Source of the DNA: Psychrobacter sp. UBA6766
Lineage (GTDB): Bacteria; Pseudomonadota; Gammaproteobacteria; Pseudomonadales; Moraxellaceae
Direction of reading: 5' to 3'
Length of the DNA stretch: 64,000 nucleotides
Assembly: GCF_002453355.1 (NCBI RefSeq)
Contig: NZ_DKGQ01000042.1
Span: 1 to 64,000 of the forward strand
Part shown: one piece after another, positions 8,348 to 16,889 of the stretch
Layout: the number at the start of each line of letters is the position of its first letter
How positions within the stretch are numbered: the stretch's first letter is position 1
Translations under genes and position numbers: made by a program
The notes under the pieces: generated by a model
Seen by the model: only the letters and a program-made list of their open reading frames with translations
What the model was told of the DNA's origin: nothing
Database searches by the model: none

Positions 8348-9403
8348 ATGGTCAGTAAAAACAACTCAGCTGCAGTAGAACCTTTGATAAATGGCGTAGC
8401 CGATCGTTTAGAAACCTATACTGCTACTGCTGCTGAATCATTAAAGGATACACAGACAGTACCCTTATCGCGTCTGCATTTAACCCAAAAACATGCCTAT
8501 GTATCTACATCAGATATGTCTGATAAAACTCCAGAGATGGAGATTGACAATAAATCAGCGATGCTAGCAGTGGAGGCAGCCATTGCCATCGTCATTAACG
8601 GGATTCATTACGCCATACTGATGGCAAGCCCCTATCAGCTTGAATATCTTGCCATTGGATTTTTATACAGTGAAGGGCTGATTCATCATAGTTATGAGTT
8701 ATTAGACTGGGAGGTGACGCAACTGACCGATATTGCCAGTTATCGAAGATTTACCAGTGATTTAACGGATGATTTGATTGCCGAAAAGACTGGCTTTGAG
8801 CAGTTTTCAGCGCAATTGCAAGATTACGATGTGTATGTAGTGGAGCTGGTGTTAAATCAGCGCTGTCATCAGCGTATTCAAGCCCAAAGACGTCAGCTAG
8901 CTGGTCGTACAGGCTGCGGTATGTGCGGTATTACAGGGCTTTCCCAAGCCCTTCCCGATTTGAGTCATTATTCATCATCAAGCTCGCAACAAGTCCAACA
9001 GCCCCTACAATCAACCACGCCCAATCTCAACTATCTATTGCAAATGCGACAGCAAATTGATACTGCGCAGCATACCCACCAGTTAACTGGCGCGGTTCAT
9101 GCTGCCGCAACCATGCAAGGCAATGATTTATATTTATTTGAAGACGTCGGACGTCATAACGCACTTGATAAACTCATCGGTTGGCAATTGCGTCATAAAG
9201 CGGAGGTAACATGCGTGGTGATGACCTCGCGCTTGTCTATTGAGCTGGTACAAAAATCCATTCGTAGTCGCATTCCTTGGTTAGTGGGTATGTCGGCGCC
9301 GACCAGTACCGCGGTTCGTGTCGCTGAGCGCTACGGCTTGGGACTGGCAGGGTTTTTACGTGATGACCGCGTCACTTATTATACGAACTATTCAAACGCT
9401 TAA
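8348..9403 (+). CDS. fdhD: FdhD, sulfur carrier for molybdoenzyme maturation
   Basis: FdhD hands sulfur from IscS to the molybdenum cofactor of formate-dehydrogenase-type enzymes. The sequence shows the GRTGCGMCG motif with the essential cysteine pair at 190 and 193, and the conserved C-terminal DVGRHNALDKLIG segment. At 351 residues it is longer than usual (about 270-280); the surplus is a roughly 65-residue N-terminal stretch without recognisable domains. It lies 51 bases after the FdhF/YdeP-like gene, evidently the same operon. Three near-copies of AATGGTNAGTAAAAA-like sequence surround the start, so the exact start codon is uncertain. Its sulfur donor IscS is encoded elsewhere in this window. 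Confidence 0.92.
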   Translation: MVSKNNSAAVEPLINGVADRLETYTATAAESLKDTQTVPLSRLHLTQKHAYVSTSDMSDKTPEMEIDNKSAMLAVEAAIAIVINGIHYAILMASPYQLEYLAIGFLYSEGLIHHSYELLDWEVTQLTDIASYRRFTSDLTDDLIAEKTGFEQFSAQLQDYDVYVVELVLNQRCHQRIQAQRRQLAGRTGCGMCGITGLSQALPDLSHYSSSSSQQVQQPLQSTTPNLNYLLQMRQQIDTAQHTHQLTGAVHAAATMQGNDLYLFEDVGRHNALDKLIGWQLRHKAEVTCVVMTSRLSIELVQKSIRSRIPWLVGMSAPTSTAVRVAERYGLGLAGFLRDDRVTYYTNYSNA

Positions 9404-10290
9404 AATAGTAAACTGATGGCCGTTCTATTACATCTATCTAATAGCATTGCTAAACTGTGAGCATATTACCTATCATTTTCAACTCAGCTCAACTCAATCT
9501 ATCTTCCTTTCGTATATCCTATTATCCTTACTGTCATTCACCGTCACTCTTCCATCGAGACTACTGAATTTTTTTAAATCTCTCTTCAAAATTCAGTTTT
9601 TCCCTACTCATTACGGTTATTTTATTAACTATCTAGTAGTTTGTCTTAATCCTGTTTGACTACGAAGTTTGCGGTAGAATTTGAGATTAGAGACAGAATG
9701 GGTTACTCTTACCGCACAAACATGTTACTAGAATTTAACATGGCTGTAGTTTTATTTATAAATGATAAGTAAGTGAGGACAACCGCTTCCATAAAACGTT
9801 ACTTATCATCACGACGTCGGATGATAGCTCACAGGCAATAAAATGGGTAATATGCTACCTTAAATATTGTCTATCGCAGCTACTATAAGCTGTCTAATCT
9901 GGCACAAGTCAAGCAGTTCAGACTTAGTGCTTATCCGTATTTTTGCTATAGATGTTTATCTCATAAGCTTCTTTTAGCGTATCGCTACTATCGAGTATGC
10001 ATCACTTGACAGCGTAATGGTCAATCCATTAACAGACGCCTATTGAGAGTTGCTGCCATTATTTCTAAGACAGCCTTTTAGCACGTATTTTTTTAAATAT
10101 TCGTTTAATAGCCTGTGTTTGATGAAAAAAATAGCATCCTACTTAGTGTAAGCGTCTGGCTGTCATCACTGTTTATGTCATTGCTCGTTTATATACGTAG
10201 CAAATAGGGTCCATTCGTCCCGTTACATTCCTAAAGGTTTATGGCACTACTTTTAACTCAAACCTTTATTCATTTAAACAATTGCGAGGT
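9404..10290. other. 887-base intergenic region with three consecutive hairpins
   Basis: No convincing gene is visible. Between 9667 and 9809 three inverted repeats occur in a row: an imperfect one (GTTTGCGGTAGA at 9667-9678 with 9707-9721), CATGTTA/TAACATG at 9721-9742, and a perfect 11-bp pair ATGATAAGTAA/TTACTTATCAT at 9762-9772 and 9799-9809. The rest (9810-10290) is AT-rich and featureless to the eye. It may be a long 5' leader of the symporter operon or house a small RNA. Confidence 0.5.
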
Positions 10291-11946
10291 ATGAATTTGA
10301 AAACTGAGTCATTGTTCCAATTTTCATCATTGACCATTATTTTATTATTACTAGGGTTTTACGGCGGTACTTATCTGCTGTCTCTATTAATTAAAAAAGA
10401 CAAGGAAACCACTTCTGGATTTATGGTTGCCGGTCACAATGTCGGCTTCGGTATGGGCGCGGCAAGTATGACAGCAACTTGGATTTGGGCGGCGTCGTTT
10501 TATGCGGCTGCAACCTCCGGTTATAAATATGGCGTTTCAGGACCGATACATTATGGTTTTTGGGGCGCTTTGATGATTTTATTCATCTACCCCTTTGGTA
10601 TGCGCTTTCGAGAACTTGCTCCTAATGGTCATACTTTAGGTGAACTTATCCACGCGCGCCACGGATCATCAAGCCAATTAATTTTAGCCATATCCAACCT
10701 TATGGGCAGCTTAATTAGCTTGATGGTCAACTTCACTGCCGCTGGTGCTTTGGTGTCAGTATTATCGCCGCTATCATTTCAGACCGGTGTCATCATTGCA
10801 GGTGTCGGCGTGCTCAGCTATACATTAACCTCAGGATTTCGGGCATCGGTGTTTACCGATTTTGCCCAACTGGTCGCCTTGATGGCGATCGGAGTCATCA
10901 TCATTCCTGCAGTGCTATTTGCTATGGGTGGGCCTTCGGTCATGGTCAGCGGCCTGTCGAATTTAACGTTAGAGCAGCAAAATTTATTTTCTTCTGAAGC
11001 TTTCTTTCAGCAAGGTGCACCTTATTTTGTCGCAGTGTTGGCTTATGCCATCGGTAACCAAACTATTACCCAGCGTCTATTTGCTATTGATAAAACCAAA
11101 ATCAAAGCCACTTTTGTTACCGCAACGGTCGGCTACGCTGGTATTGTCATTGGTCTTGGCATGATTGGCTTGATGGCATTGACCATGGGTATTGAACCGC
11201 TCGACGGCAATATGAATAACTTAATCCCGCAAATGGTCAGCACCTATCTACATCCGATATTTATTGCATTGTTCTTTATTTTGGTAATTGGTTCGCTGTC
11301 TTCAACCGCTGACTCAGATTTATCGGCGCTATCAACGATTATGATGGCAGACGTTTATGGCAAAAATATCGCCAAAGGGCGCATTAAACCAAAAACCATG
11401 ATGCTGGTCGGACGCTCAACGATGATTATCGCTACAGCCGCTGGATTGATTTTCGCCAGCTTTAAGCTTGATATTTTAGTGATGCTAGTTTTCGTTGGCG
11501 CATTATGGGGCACGATCGTATTCCCTGTAATTGCCAGTGTGTTCTGGAATCGAGTGACCAATGTCGCCTTTACCTCAGCCGTCATCGTCGGACTTCTATT
11601 ATTCTGCGTCGCGCGCTTCGAGCTGATACCGATTATAGGTTTCACTGCTCTATTTTTTGAGATTTTGGCCAGTGTTGGTGCTGCTGTGGTCATTGGATTG
11701 ATGATTTTTGGCTTCTTGGGTCGAAAAATCGGCATGGGCGCTGCTGCTATCACACTGGTACTGATGCTCATCTTTGCCACAGGCTTTCTACGCCAATATA
11801 TGGTCCTACTTGCTTCACTGACCGCTTATGGCGCTAGTACCATTGTCTGTGTGATTGTCAGCCTCATAGGTAACGAGCATTTTGACTTTGACCTGATTAA
11901 AAAACGGGTCGGCGACTATGATAAAAAGCCGCAAGCACAGCAATGA
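10291..11946 (+). CDS. Sodium:solute symporter family transporter
   Basis: A roughly 551-residue polytopic inner-membrane protein of the sodium:solute symporter (SSS) family with about 13 hydrophobic helices. The early segment SGFMVAGHNVGFGMGAASM and the following WIWAASFYAAAT region are typical of the branch that includes urea and short organic solute carriers. The substrate cannot be read from sequence. Start choice is unusual: the frame opens at TTG 10282; the ATG at 10291 sits only one base after GAGG (10286-10289), whereas the TTG at 10297 has ideal spacing, so either may be used. A 44-residue membrane protein follows 112 bases downstream and is probably its accessory subunit. Confidence 0.87.
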   Translation: MNLKTESLFQFSSLTIILLLLGFYGGTYLLSLLIKKDKETTSGFMVAGHNVGFGMGAASMTATWIWAASFYAAATSGYKYGVSGPIHYGFWGALMILFIYPFGMRFRELAPNGHTLGELIHARHGSSSQLILAISNLMGSLISLMVNFTAAGALVSVLSPLSFQTGVIIAGVGVLSYTLTSGFRASVFTDFAQLVALMAIGVIIIPAVLFAMGGPSVMVSGLSNLTLEQQNLFSSEAFFQQGAPYFVAVLAYAIGNQTITQRLFAIDKTKIKATFVTATVGYAGIVIGLGMIGLMALTMGIEPLDGNMNNLIPQMVSTYLHPIFIALFFILVIGSLSSTADSDLSALSTIMMADVYGKNIAKGRIKPKTMMLVGRSTMIIATAAGLIFASFKLDILVMLVFVGALWGTIVFPVIASVFWNRVTNVAFTSAVIVGLLLFCVARFELIPIIGFTALFFEILASVGAAVVIGLMIFGFLGRKIGMGAAAITLVLMLIFATGFLRQYMVLLASLTAYGASTIVCVIVSLIGNEHFDFDLIKKRVGDYDKKPQAQQ

Positions 11947-12058
11947 CAAAAATCTTAAGTAAAAATAGTATTAACAATTGATGGTTGGCTAATGATCGGC
12001 TAACCATTCCTGCTTAATTTTAGTAAAAAAATGTACATAAACACAATAAGGAGACATC

Positions 12059-12193
12059 ATGGACAACGTCTTTATCTATGGATTATATATCCTCATTTGG
12101 CCAGCGATTACGCTTGGCGTGCTGATATTAATTTGTACCGCAACTTATCACGATATCAAAAAAGCAAAACGAAATAATCAAGATATTGTTTAA
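12059..12193 (+). CDS. Putative transporter small subunit (44 aa)
   Basis: A small gene encoding 44 residues: one membrane helix (about 5-29) followed by a basic, polar tail containing HDIKKAKRNN. It has a strong AAGGAGA ribosome site at 12048-12054 with four bases to the ATG. It follows the sodium:solute symporter in the same direction. Small one-helix proteins of this kind are known as companion subunits of SSS and NSS transporters. Length, ribosome site and position together make it a real gene. Its effect on the transporter (stability, gating or targeting) is unknown. Confidence 0.8.
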   Translation: MDNVFIYGLYILIWPAITLGVLILICTATYHDIKKAKRNNQDIV

Positions 12194-12226
12194 CAGATAA
12201 CAACCAACTGGGACAATCGTTTTAGA

Positions 12227-12262
12227 CAAGTCATCGCTGAGTTTAAGCTTAATGATGACTTG
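12227..12262 (+). terminator. Weak hairpin after the symporter operon
   Basis: CAAGTCATC and GATGACTTG are a perfect 9-bp inverted repeat around an 18-base loop, followed by ATTTGTTTGATT rather than a clean T run. It may end the symporter transcript. Confidence 0.4.
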
Positions 12263-12350
12263 ATTTGTTTGATTAATGGGCAAATAACCTTGAAATTATG
12301 AGTAAACAACGACAACTTAGCAAATAAGTTACATTTCATTAAAAAATGAC

Positions 12351-12378
12351 TTGTAATTTAAATTATTTTTGCTAATAT
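12351..12378 (+). promoter_or_regulatory. Likely promoter of the tRNA-Cys gene
   Basis: TTGTAA (12351-12356) and TAATAT (12373-12378) are separated by 16 bases and lie just upstream of the tRNA, which starts at 12393. Confidence 0.4.
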
Positions 12379-12392
12379 AGGCATCCTTGATT

Positions 12393-12466
12393 GGCTGGGT
12401 GGCAGAGTGGTCATGCAGCGGACTGCAACTCCGTTAACGCCGGTTCGATTCCGACCTCAGCCTCCA
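12393..12466 (+). tRNA. tRNA-Cys (GCA)
   Basis: The cloverleaf is complete. The acceptor arms GGCTGGG and CTCAGCC pair with one G-T wobble, the anticodon loop reads CTGCAAC with anticodon GCA, and the T arm contains GGTTCGATTCC. The discriminator is T as expected for cysteine tRNA, and the 3' CCA is encoded. Confidence 0.97.
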
Positions 12467-12589
12467 ATTATTTAGCTTAAAATTTATAAGTATGACGTTA
12501 ATTTTAGCTTGCTTTATTAATGAAAATGCTTATAATAGCGACCACTATCTAGCAAGTAGAAAGCTTACTTTATAGATAATACAAGTTTT

Positions 12590-12676
12590 GCCCGGGTGGT
12601 GAAATTGGTAGACACAAGGGATTTAAAATCCCTCGCTAGTAATAGCGTGCCGGTTCAAGTCCGGCTCCGGGTACCA
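12590..12676 (+). tRNA. tRNA-Leu (UAA)
   Basis: A class II tRNA with a long variable arm (about CTCGCTAGTAATAGCG). The anticodon stem-loop is GGGATTTAAAATCCC with anticodon TAA, and the T arm is GGTTCAAGTCC. The 3' CCA is encoded. It lies 123 bases after tRNA-Cys and is followed by a terminator. Confidence 0.97.
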
Positions 12677-12683
12677 TTATATT

Positions 12684-12714
12684 AAAAGGCTTCCAAGCAA
12701 TTGGAAGCCTTTTT
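12684..12714 (+). terminator. Intrinsic terminator of the tRNA transcript
   Basis: AAAGGCTTCCAA pairs with TTGGAAGCCTTT around a 4-base loop, followed by T residues, directly after tRNA-Leu. Confidence 0.9.
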
Positions 12715-12813
12715 CTTATTTTTCTTATTATCCTTATTGCCCGTTTTTCTACAAAACCCTTCATAACGAGTATTTTTCTCCTCTCCTGTTCTAATTTATA
12801 TTATTACTCAGTT

Positions 12814-12862
12814 TAGGGTGTACACCATTATTCATTGCAAGATGAATTGAGGACACGCCCTA
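12814..12862. repeat. Imperfect inverted repeat, possible insertion-sequence end
   Basis: TAGGGTGT (12814-12821) and ACACGCCCTA (12853-12862) are imperfect inverted copies 49 bases end to end. They lie 50 bases before the transposase remnant, so they may be terminal sequence of the lost element. This is inference. Confidence 0.35.
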
Positions 12863-12910
12863 GCTGGAAAAAGCGTATATTTCTTCTAAAATAAAGCATG
12901 CATTTTAATC

Positions 12911-13126
12911 GATGCGGAATGGGTATTCATCGACGGAAGCTATATACGGTGTCATCAGCATGCAAGTGGAGCTCGGTTTGGTGAAGTTCGAACAATTGAA
13001 AGAAGCCGTGGCGAAGCAACTACAAAGATACATCTATCCTGTGATGCCGATGGGCATCCGCTCAATTTTAAAGTTGTAGAGGGTGAAGCCCATGACAGTC
13101 AAGTTGCAGATGAAATAACTGATTAA
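12911..13126 (+). pseudogene. IS5-family transposase fragment
   Basis: Seventy-one codons ending in TAA read as an internal piece of an IS5-group DDE transposase. The recognisable parts are FIDGSYIRCHQHASGAR, then RSRGEATTKIHLSCDADGHP, and KVVEGEAHDS, which match the conserved region around the first catalytic Asp and the T/KIH segment. There is no start codon context, and the N-terminal and C-terminal domains, including the final catalytic Glu, are missing. It is therefore a decayed remnant. It sits between a tRNA pair and the tmRNA gene, a typical landing zone for mobile DNA. Confidence 0.85.
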
Positions 13127-13175
13127 GAAAATTGATGAAATATAAGACTTTTCTCATAGGGCAGACGATATAAGT

Positions 13176-13212
13176 AAAAAAATCCGACCACGTTAAGTAA
13201 TCGGATTTTTAA
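13176..13212 (-). terminator. Intrinsic terminator of ssrA
   Basis: On the minus strand AAAAATCCGA pairs with TCGGATTTTT across a 13-base loop and ends in a T run, just past the tmRNA 3' end. Confidence 0.85.
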
Positions 13213-13216
13213 TATT

Positions 13217-13575
13217 TGGTGGAGATGGCGGGAGTTGAACCCGCGTCCGCCAGCATTACGCTCATGAATCTACATGTTTAGTTTCTGTCTTTAGTTTTAA
13301 TCCGCACCGATCCGACAGTCAGGATGGATTGGACGATTCTCTACTTTTGAACCCAAGCGATTGAGACAATCACTTGTGGCGAGCCTACATGCGGACGCTT
13401 CAACTTAGTTGACCAACTGTAGGTGATCAGCAACCAAGTAAGCAGGGTTTAAGCTGCTAGAGCGTAAGTTTCGTCGTTTGCGACTATAACAATATATGTT
13501 TGATTAACGAGAGGACATACACTCTCGACATGCATCATTGAGTTTCATCACCAGCGTCGAAGCCAGAACATCCCC
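13217..13575 (-). ncRNA. ssrA: tmRNA (ssrA)
   Basis: A 359-base tmRNA that rescues stalled ribosomes. The 5' end reads GGGGATGTTCTGGCTTCGAC, and the 3' end carries the tRNA-like GGTTCAACTCCCGCCATCTC arm with encoded ACCA. The tag frame (13449-13481) starts with GCA and encodes ANDETYALAA before TAA, a typical gammaproteobacterial tag. Its own promoter lies upstream and a terminator downstream. Confidence 0.97.
13449..13481 (-). other. tmRNA proteolysis-tag reading frame
   Basis: The resume codon GCA (13479-13481) starts the tag ANDETYALAA, ended by TAA at 13449-13451. The Ala-Ala end is the ClpXP/ClpAP degradation signal. Confidence 0.93.
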
Positions 13576-13588
13576 AATAAGACTGACT

Positions 13589-13618
13589 ATTATATAGGAA
13601 TTAACCATAGATTTTCAA
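13589..13618 (-). promoter_or_regulatory. ssrA promoter
   Basis: On the minus strand TTGAAA (13613-13618) and a perfect TATAAT (13589-13594) are 18 bases apart, with the mature tmRNA 5' end 14 bases further on. This fits a precursor trimmed by RNase P. Confidence 0.75.
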
Positions 13619-13660
13619 CCTATAAAATCCCCGTATTACATTAAGTTACAGCTCAATCGT

Positions 13661-14332
13661 TTAAGCCAAAACTTTATTCATCCATTGGCCAATATTTTGA
13701 ATCTGCGGCATACAAACTTGATGCGCCATTGGATAGGTATGGTAAACGACACTATAGCCTTTCGCCGATAACAAATTCTGGGCTTGCTCCCCTAATACCA
13801 CAGGTACAACAGGGTCATGCGTACCATGTTCAATTAATATCGGCATGTCTTTGTTGGCAGCGCTATAGTTGATATTGTCATTGGTCGCAAGATAGGTAGA
13901 CAGCGCCATCAAGCCTGCTAAGCGCTGTGGATAACCAAGCGCCACATGATATGCCACTGCCCCACCCTGCGAAAATCCTGCAATGACAATATGCTCCGGC
14001 TTAACACCGCGCTCAATTTCACGAGCAATCAAATCATAGATTTGCTGAGAAGATTCTTCGATTTGAGCGATATCGACTTTACGTTCAAGGCTCATCTCTA
14101 AGATGTCATACCATGCGGGCATGACCATACCACCATTAACCGTCACTGGACGCTGTGGAGCATGGGGAAAAATAAAACGTACCGCCATGTCATCCGCAAG
14201 ACCTAACTGTGGAACAACTGGCTCAAAGTCATGACCGCTAGCCCCCAAGCCATGCAGCCAGATGACGGCTCGGTCAATCACTCTGTTTTTAGGATTGTGT
14301 TCAACAATAACAGCATCTAAATAGTTACTCAT
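13661..14332 (-). CDS. Carboxylesterase / phospholipase (alpha/beta hydrolase)
   Basis: A 223-residue cytoplasmic alpha/beta hydrolase of the small carboxylesterase family (EstB, YpfH and acyl-protein-thioesterase-like). The nucleophile lies in GFSQGG (Ser121), with Asp173 in GTHDPVVP and His204 in PMAHQV completing the triad. The oxyanion region is WLHGLGASGHDF near 25-36. The frame extends upstream to 14389, but the ATG at 14332 starts the conserved part and has AAAGGAA upstream. It is convergent with nothing close and is followed by the tmRNA gene on the same strand. The natural substrate is unknown. Confidence 0.9.
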   Translation of the reverse strand: MSNYLDAVIVEHNPKNRVIDRAVIWLHGLGASGHDFEPVVPQLGLADDMAVRFIFPHAPQRPVTVNGGMVMPAWYDILEMSLERKVDIAQIEESSQQIYDLIAREIERGVKPEHIVIAGFSQGGAVAYHVALGYPQRLAGLMALSTYLATNDNINYSAANKDMPILIEHGTHDPVVPVVLGEQAQNLLSAKGYSVVYHTYPMAHQVCMPQIQNIGQWMNKVLA

Positions 14333-14523
14333 GTTTTTAAGTTCCTTTAACTGATAAATAAAACCAGATTTTTTTGTTTGATTAAGCAAGACATACCGTA
14401 TTTAAATGAGAGTTTATAACTTACCTACTTAACTTTTGAGGCATGCATAAAAAAAACCCTCTAACGTATCTAATAGAACAGCAGTAGATGCGACAAAGGG
14501 CAAATAAATAGATGGCAGAAAAT

Positions 14524-15627
14524 CTAAGTAATCGACTGCACAGGCTGCTCAACATCGGCATTTTGACCGCGATGGCGCAAATAGTGATCCAGTAATACAA
14601 TCGCTAGCATCGCTTCAGCAATGGGAGTCGCGCGTACACCCACGCAAGGGTCATGACGACCTTTGGTGAGCATCTCAATCTCTTCACCCTCTGTATTGAT
14701 ACTCTTGCCAGCTGTCGTAATACTAGAGGTAGGTTTCAGGGCGATACTCACGCGAATGTCTTGTCCAGATGAGATACCACCTAAGATACCGCCTGCATGA
14801 TTGGCAGTAAAACCTTCTGGCGTCATCTCATCACGTGAGCGATGACCAAACTGTCCAGCCACCGCCATCCCGTCCCCAACTTCAACGCCTTTTACCGCAT
14901 TAATACTCATCATGGCATGGGCAATATCCGCATCTAAGCGGTCAAATACCGGCTCGCCGAGTCCGATAGGCACACCACTAGCAATCACCTCCAAACGCGC
15001 TCCGCAGCTCGTTCCTTCGCGGCGCAAGCTGTCTATCAGGACTTCAAAGCGACTTACCGCATCCTTATCCGCGCAGAAGAACGGATTGCTATTCACAAAG
15101 TCCCAGTCGATCTGGTTCGGATCTAACACTTGACTGTATTCTGAGCCAATTTGGGTGACATGACCACGGACTTGCACACCTAAGCGCTCATGCAAGTATT
15201 TTTTGGCGATAGCACCGGCGGCCACACGCATAGCCGTTTCACGGGCTGATGAACGCCCGCCACCACGATAATCACGGAAGCCATACTTCATACTATAGGT
15301 ATAATCGGCATGACCGGGGCGAAAGGTGTCTTTTATGTCGCTATAGTCTTTTGATTTTTGATTGGTGTTACGAATCAAAAGCCCAATCGACGTACCCGTG
15401 GTTTTACCTTCAAACACACCAGAGATAATCTCGACTTCATCAGATTCACGGCGCTGGGTCGAGTATTTAGACGTTCCAGGTTTACGGCGATCCAAATCTA
15501 CCTGCAAATCTGCTTCGCACAATTCCAAACCTGGCGGCACACCATCGACGATGGCCATAAGTCCTGCCCCATGTGACTCGCCGCACGTCGTTACGGTGAA
15601 AACCTGTCCAATACTATTGCCAGCCAT
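14524..15627 (-). CDS. aroC: Chorismate synthase
   Basis: A 367-residue enzyme that makes chorismate from 5-enolpyruvylshikimate-3-phosphate with reduced FMN, the last step of the shikimate pathway. Family signatures are plain: GESHGAGL near the N terminus, RPGHADYTYSMKYG followed by DYRGGGRSSARETA in the middle, and the C-terminal KPTSSI and GRHDPCVGVRA segments. Length is normal. It lies 89 bases after prmB in the same direction, an arrangement also seen in enterobacteria. Confidence 0.97.
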   Translation of the reverse strand: MAGNSIGQVFTVTTCGESHGAGLMAIVDGVPPGLELCEADLQVDLDRRKPGTSKYSTQRRESDEVEIISGVFEGKTTGTSIGLLIRNTNQKSKDYSDIKDTFRPGHADYTYSMKYGFRDYRGGGRSSARETAMRVAAGAIAKKYLHERLGVQVRGHVTQIGSEYSQVLDPNQIDWDFVNSNPFFCADKDAVSRFEVLIDSLRREGTSCGARLEVIASGVPIGLGEPVFDRLDADIAHAMMSINAVKGVEVGDGMAVAGQFGHRSRDEMTPEGFTANHAGGILGGISSGQDIRVSIALKPTSSITTAGKSINTEGEEIEMLTKGRHDPCVGVRATPIAEAMLAIVLLDHYLRHRGQNADVEQPVQSIT

Positions 15628-15716
15628 ATTTATCCTTAAATAAGTAAAATCTACTTTTGATTATTTTGATAATCGCTCAGCGCTAATGATTAGTTAGCTG
15701 GTATTTATTTAGCTGA

Positions 15717-16889
15717 TTATTGATTGCTATCCAATAATTGCACGTAAGTGTCAAATAACTGACGATGGGTCATAAGCTCGTCATAGGTAATAGCAAAAAT
15801 ACCATGGCCGCCATGAGCAAATTTTAACCAATCGAATTGTATTTCAGGATATGCTTGCTTTAACGCCCATTCACTATCGCCCACTTCACAAACAAGCAAC
15901 CCTTCGGGACTGAGATAATCCGGAGCTTCAAATAGGATACGATGTACCAAGTCCAGTCCATCTTGGCCAGCAGCAAGCGCATGTTCCGGCTCATATAAAA
16001 ACTCTGGCGGCAAATCTGCCATAATCGCCGCATCGACATAGGGAGGATTGGTGACAATCAGCTCGTATTGATGCTCAGCAGGAATCTTCGCAAATAAGTC
16101 AGATTCAATCACATTGACTTGATGACCTAAGTCATGATGATCAACGTTGACCATCGCCACTTCCAGCGCGCCTTTATCAATATCAACTGCATCGACCAAA
16201 GCATCGACAAAGCGAGTCGCAAGCGCAATAGCGATACAGCCAGAACCCGTGCATAAGTCTAAAATACGCTCAGGCTGCGACAGCTGCTTAATCTCTAAAC
16301 CATGATCAAAGAAGGCGGCGGCTTGATTATTCATGCCCATACCAAGCGGCTTTGCCAACTCATTGACATCAAAGTACGGATAAAACTGCTGACGAATCAG
16401 CTCGGCAATTGGTGAACGCGGAATCAAAACGCGCTCATCGACATAAAAAGGTAGGTCACAGAAATAGGATAAATTGATCAAATAACTTAACGGTTTGCGC
16501 TCAGCGATACGCTCTTCTAACAAGCTCAGCACCTGCTGTTTTTCTGAAGCGGTCAAGCGACAGTCAAGAATCTGATCGTTGGCTGACCAATCTAAAGACA
16601 GCGTGTGCAACACAATAGCAGAAGCTTCGGCAAATTCATCTGTTGTTCCTTGAGCAACAACCACATCATAGTTGCGTAACTGGGTAACGGCAAAACGAAT
16701 AAAATCACGAATGCTGACTAGCTGCTCACGCGCCTCTGCAAGCTCGGCACGCAGATTGGCAAACTCATCGTGTTCACCGAGCAGCCCTGACTCCAAATCG
16801 TACGTCATATCATCTTCTAAGCCTTGCGACTCATCAGCAAAGTACTGATTTTGAAACGCTTCTGCGCTCATGGTTTGGTCTTCTGACAT
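15717..16889 (-). CDS. prmB: Ribosomal protein L3 glutamine N5-methyltransferase
   Basis: PrmB methylates a glutamine of ribosomal protein L3 using S-adenosylmethionine. The cofactor loop is DLCTGSG (211-217) and the catalytic NPPY is at 281-284; the preceding LIPRSPIAELI segment is specific to PrmB rather than PrmC. From the ATG at 16889, which has AAGGTG upstream, the protein has 390 residues, against roughly 310 for E. coli. The surplus is an acidic, partly coiled N-terminal extension of about 60 residues plus a Gly/Met-rich insert near 180-195. An earlier in-frame ATG at 16925 has no ribosome site. Confidence 0.93.
   Translation of the reverse strand: MSEDQTMSAEAFQNQYFADESQGLEDDMTYDLESGLLGEHDEFANLRAELAEAREQLVSIRDFIRFAVTQLRNYDVVVAQGTTDEFAEASAIVLHTLSLDWSANDQILDCRLTASEKQQVLSLLEERIAERKPLSYLINLSYFCDLPFYVDERVLIPRSPIAELIRQQFYPYFDVNELAKPLGMGMNNQAAAFFDHGLEIKQLSQPERILDLCTGSGCIAIALATRFVDALVDAVDIDKGALEVAMVNVDHHDLGHQVNVIESDLFAKIPAEHQYELIVTNPPYVDAAIMADLPPEFLYEPEHALAAGQDGLDLVHRILFEAPDYLSPEGLLVCEVGDSEWALKQAYPEIQFDWLKFAHGGHGIFAITYDELMTHRQLFDTYVQLLDSNQ

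Noticed and set aside
9447..9659. Plus-strand frame of 70 codons after fdhD
   Set aside because: No ribosome site, low-complexity Leu/Phe/Ser composition typical of AT-rich spacer, and no recognisable content.
11355..11780. Antisense frame of 141 codons within the symporter gene
   Set aside because: It mirrors the hydrophobic codon pattern of the real transporter and lacks a ribosome site.
13661..14523. Genomic island beginning at the tmRNA gene
   Set aside because: Genes beyond ssrA are ordinary housekeeping genes (esterase, aroC, prmB) and no integrase or direct repeat of the ssrA end was seen.
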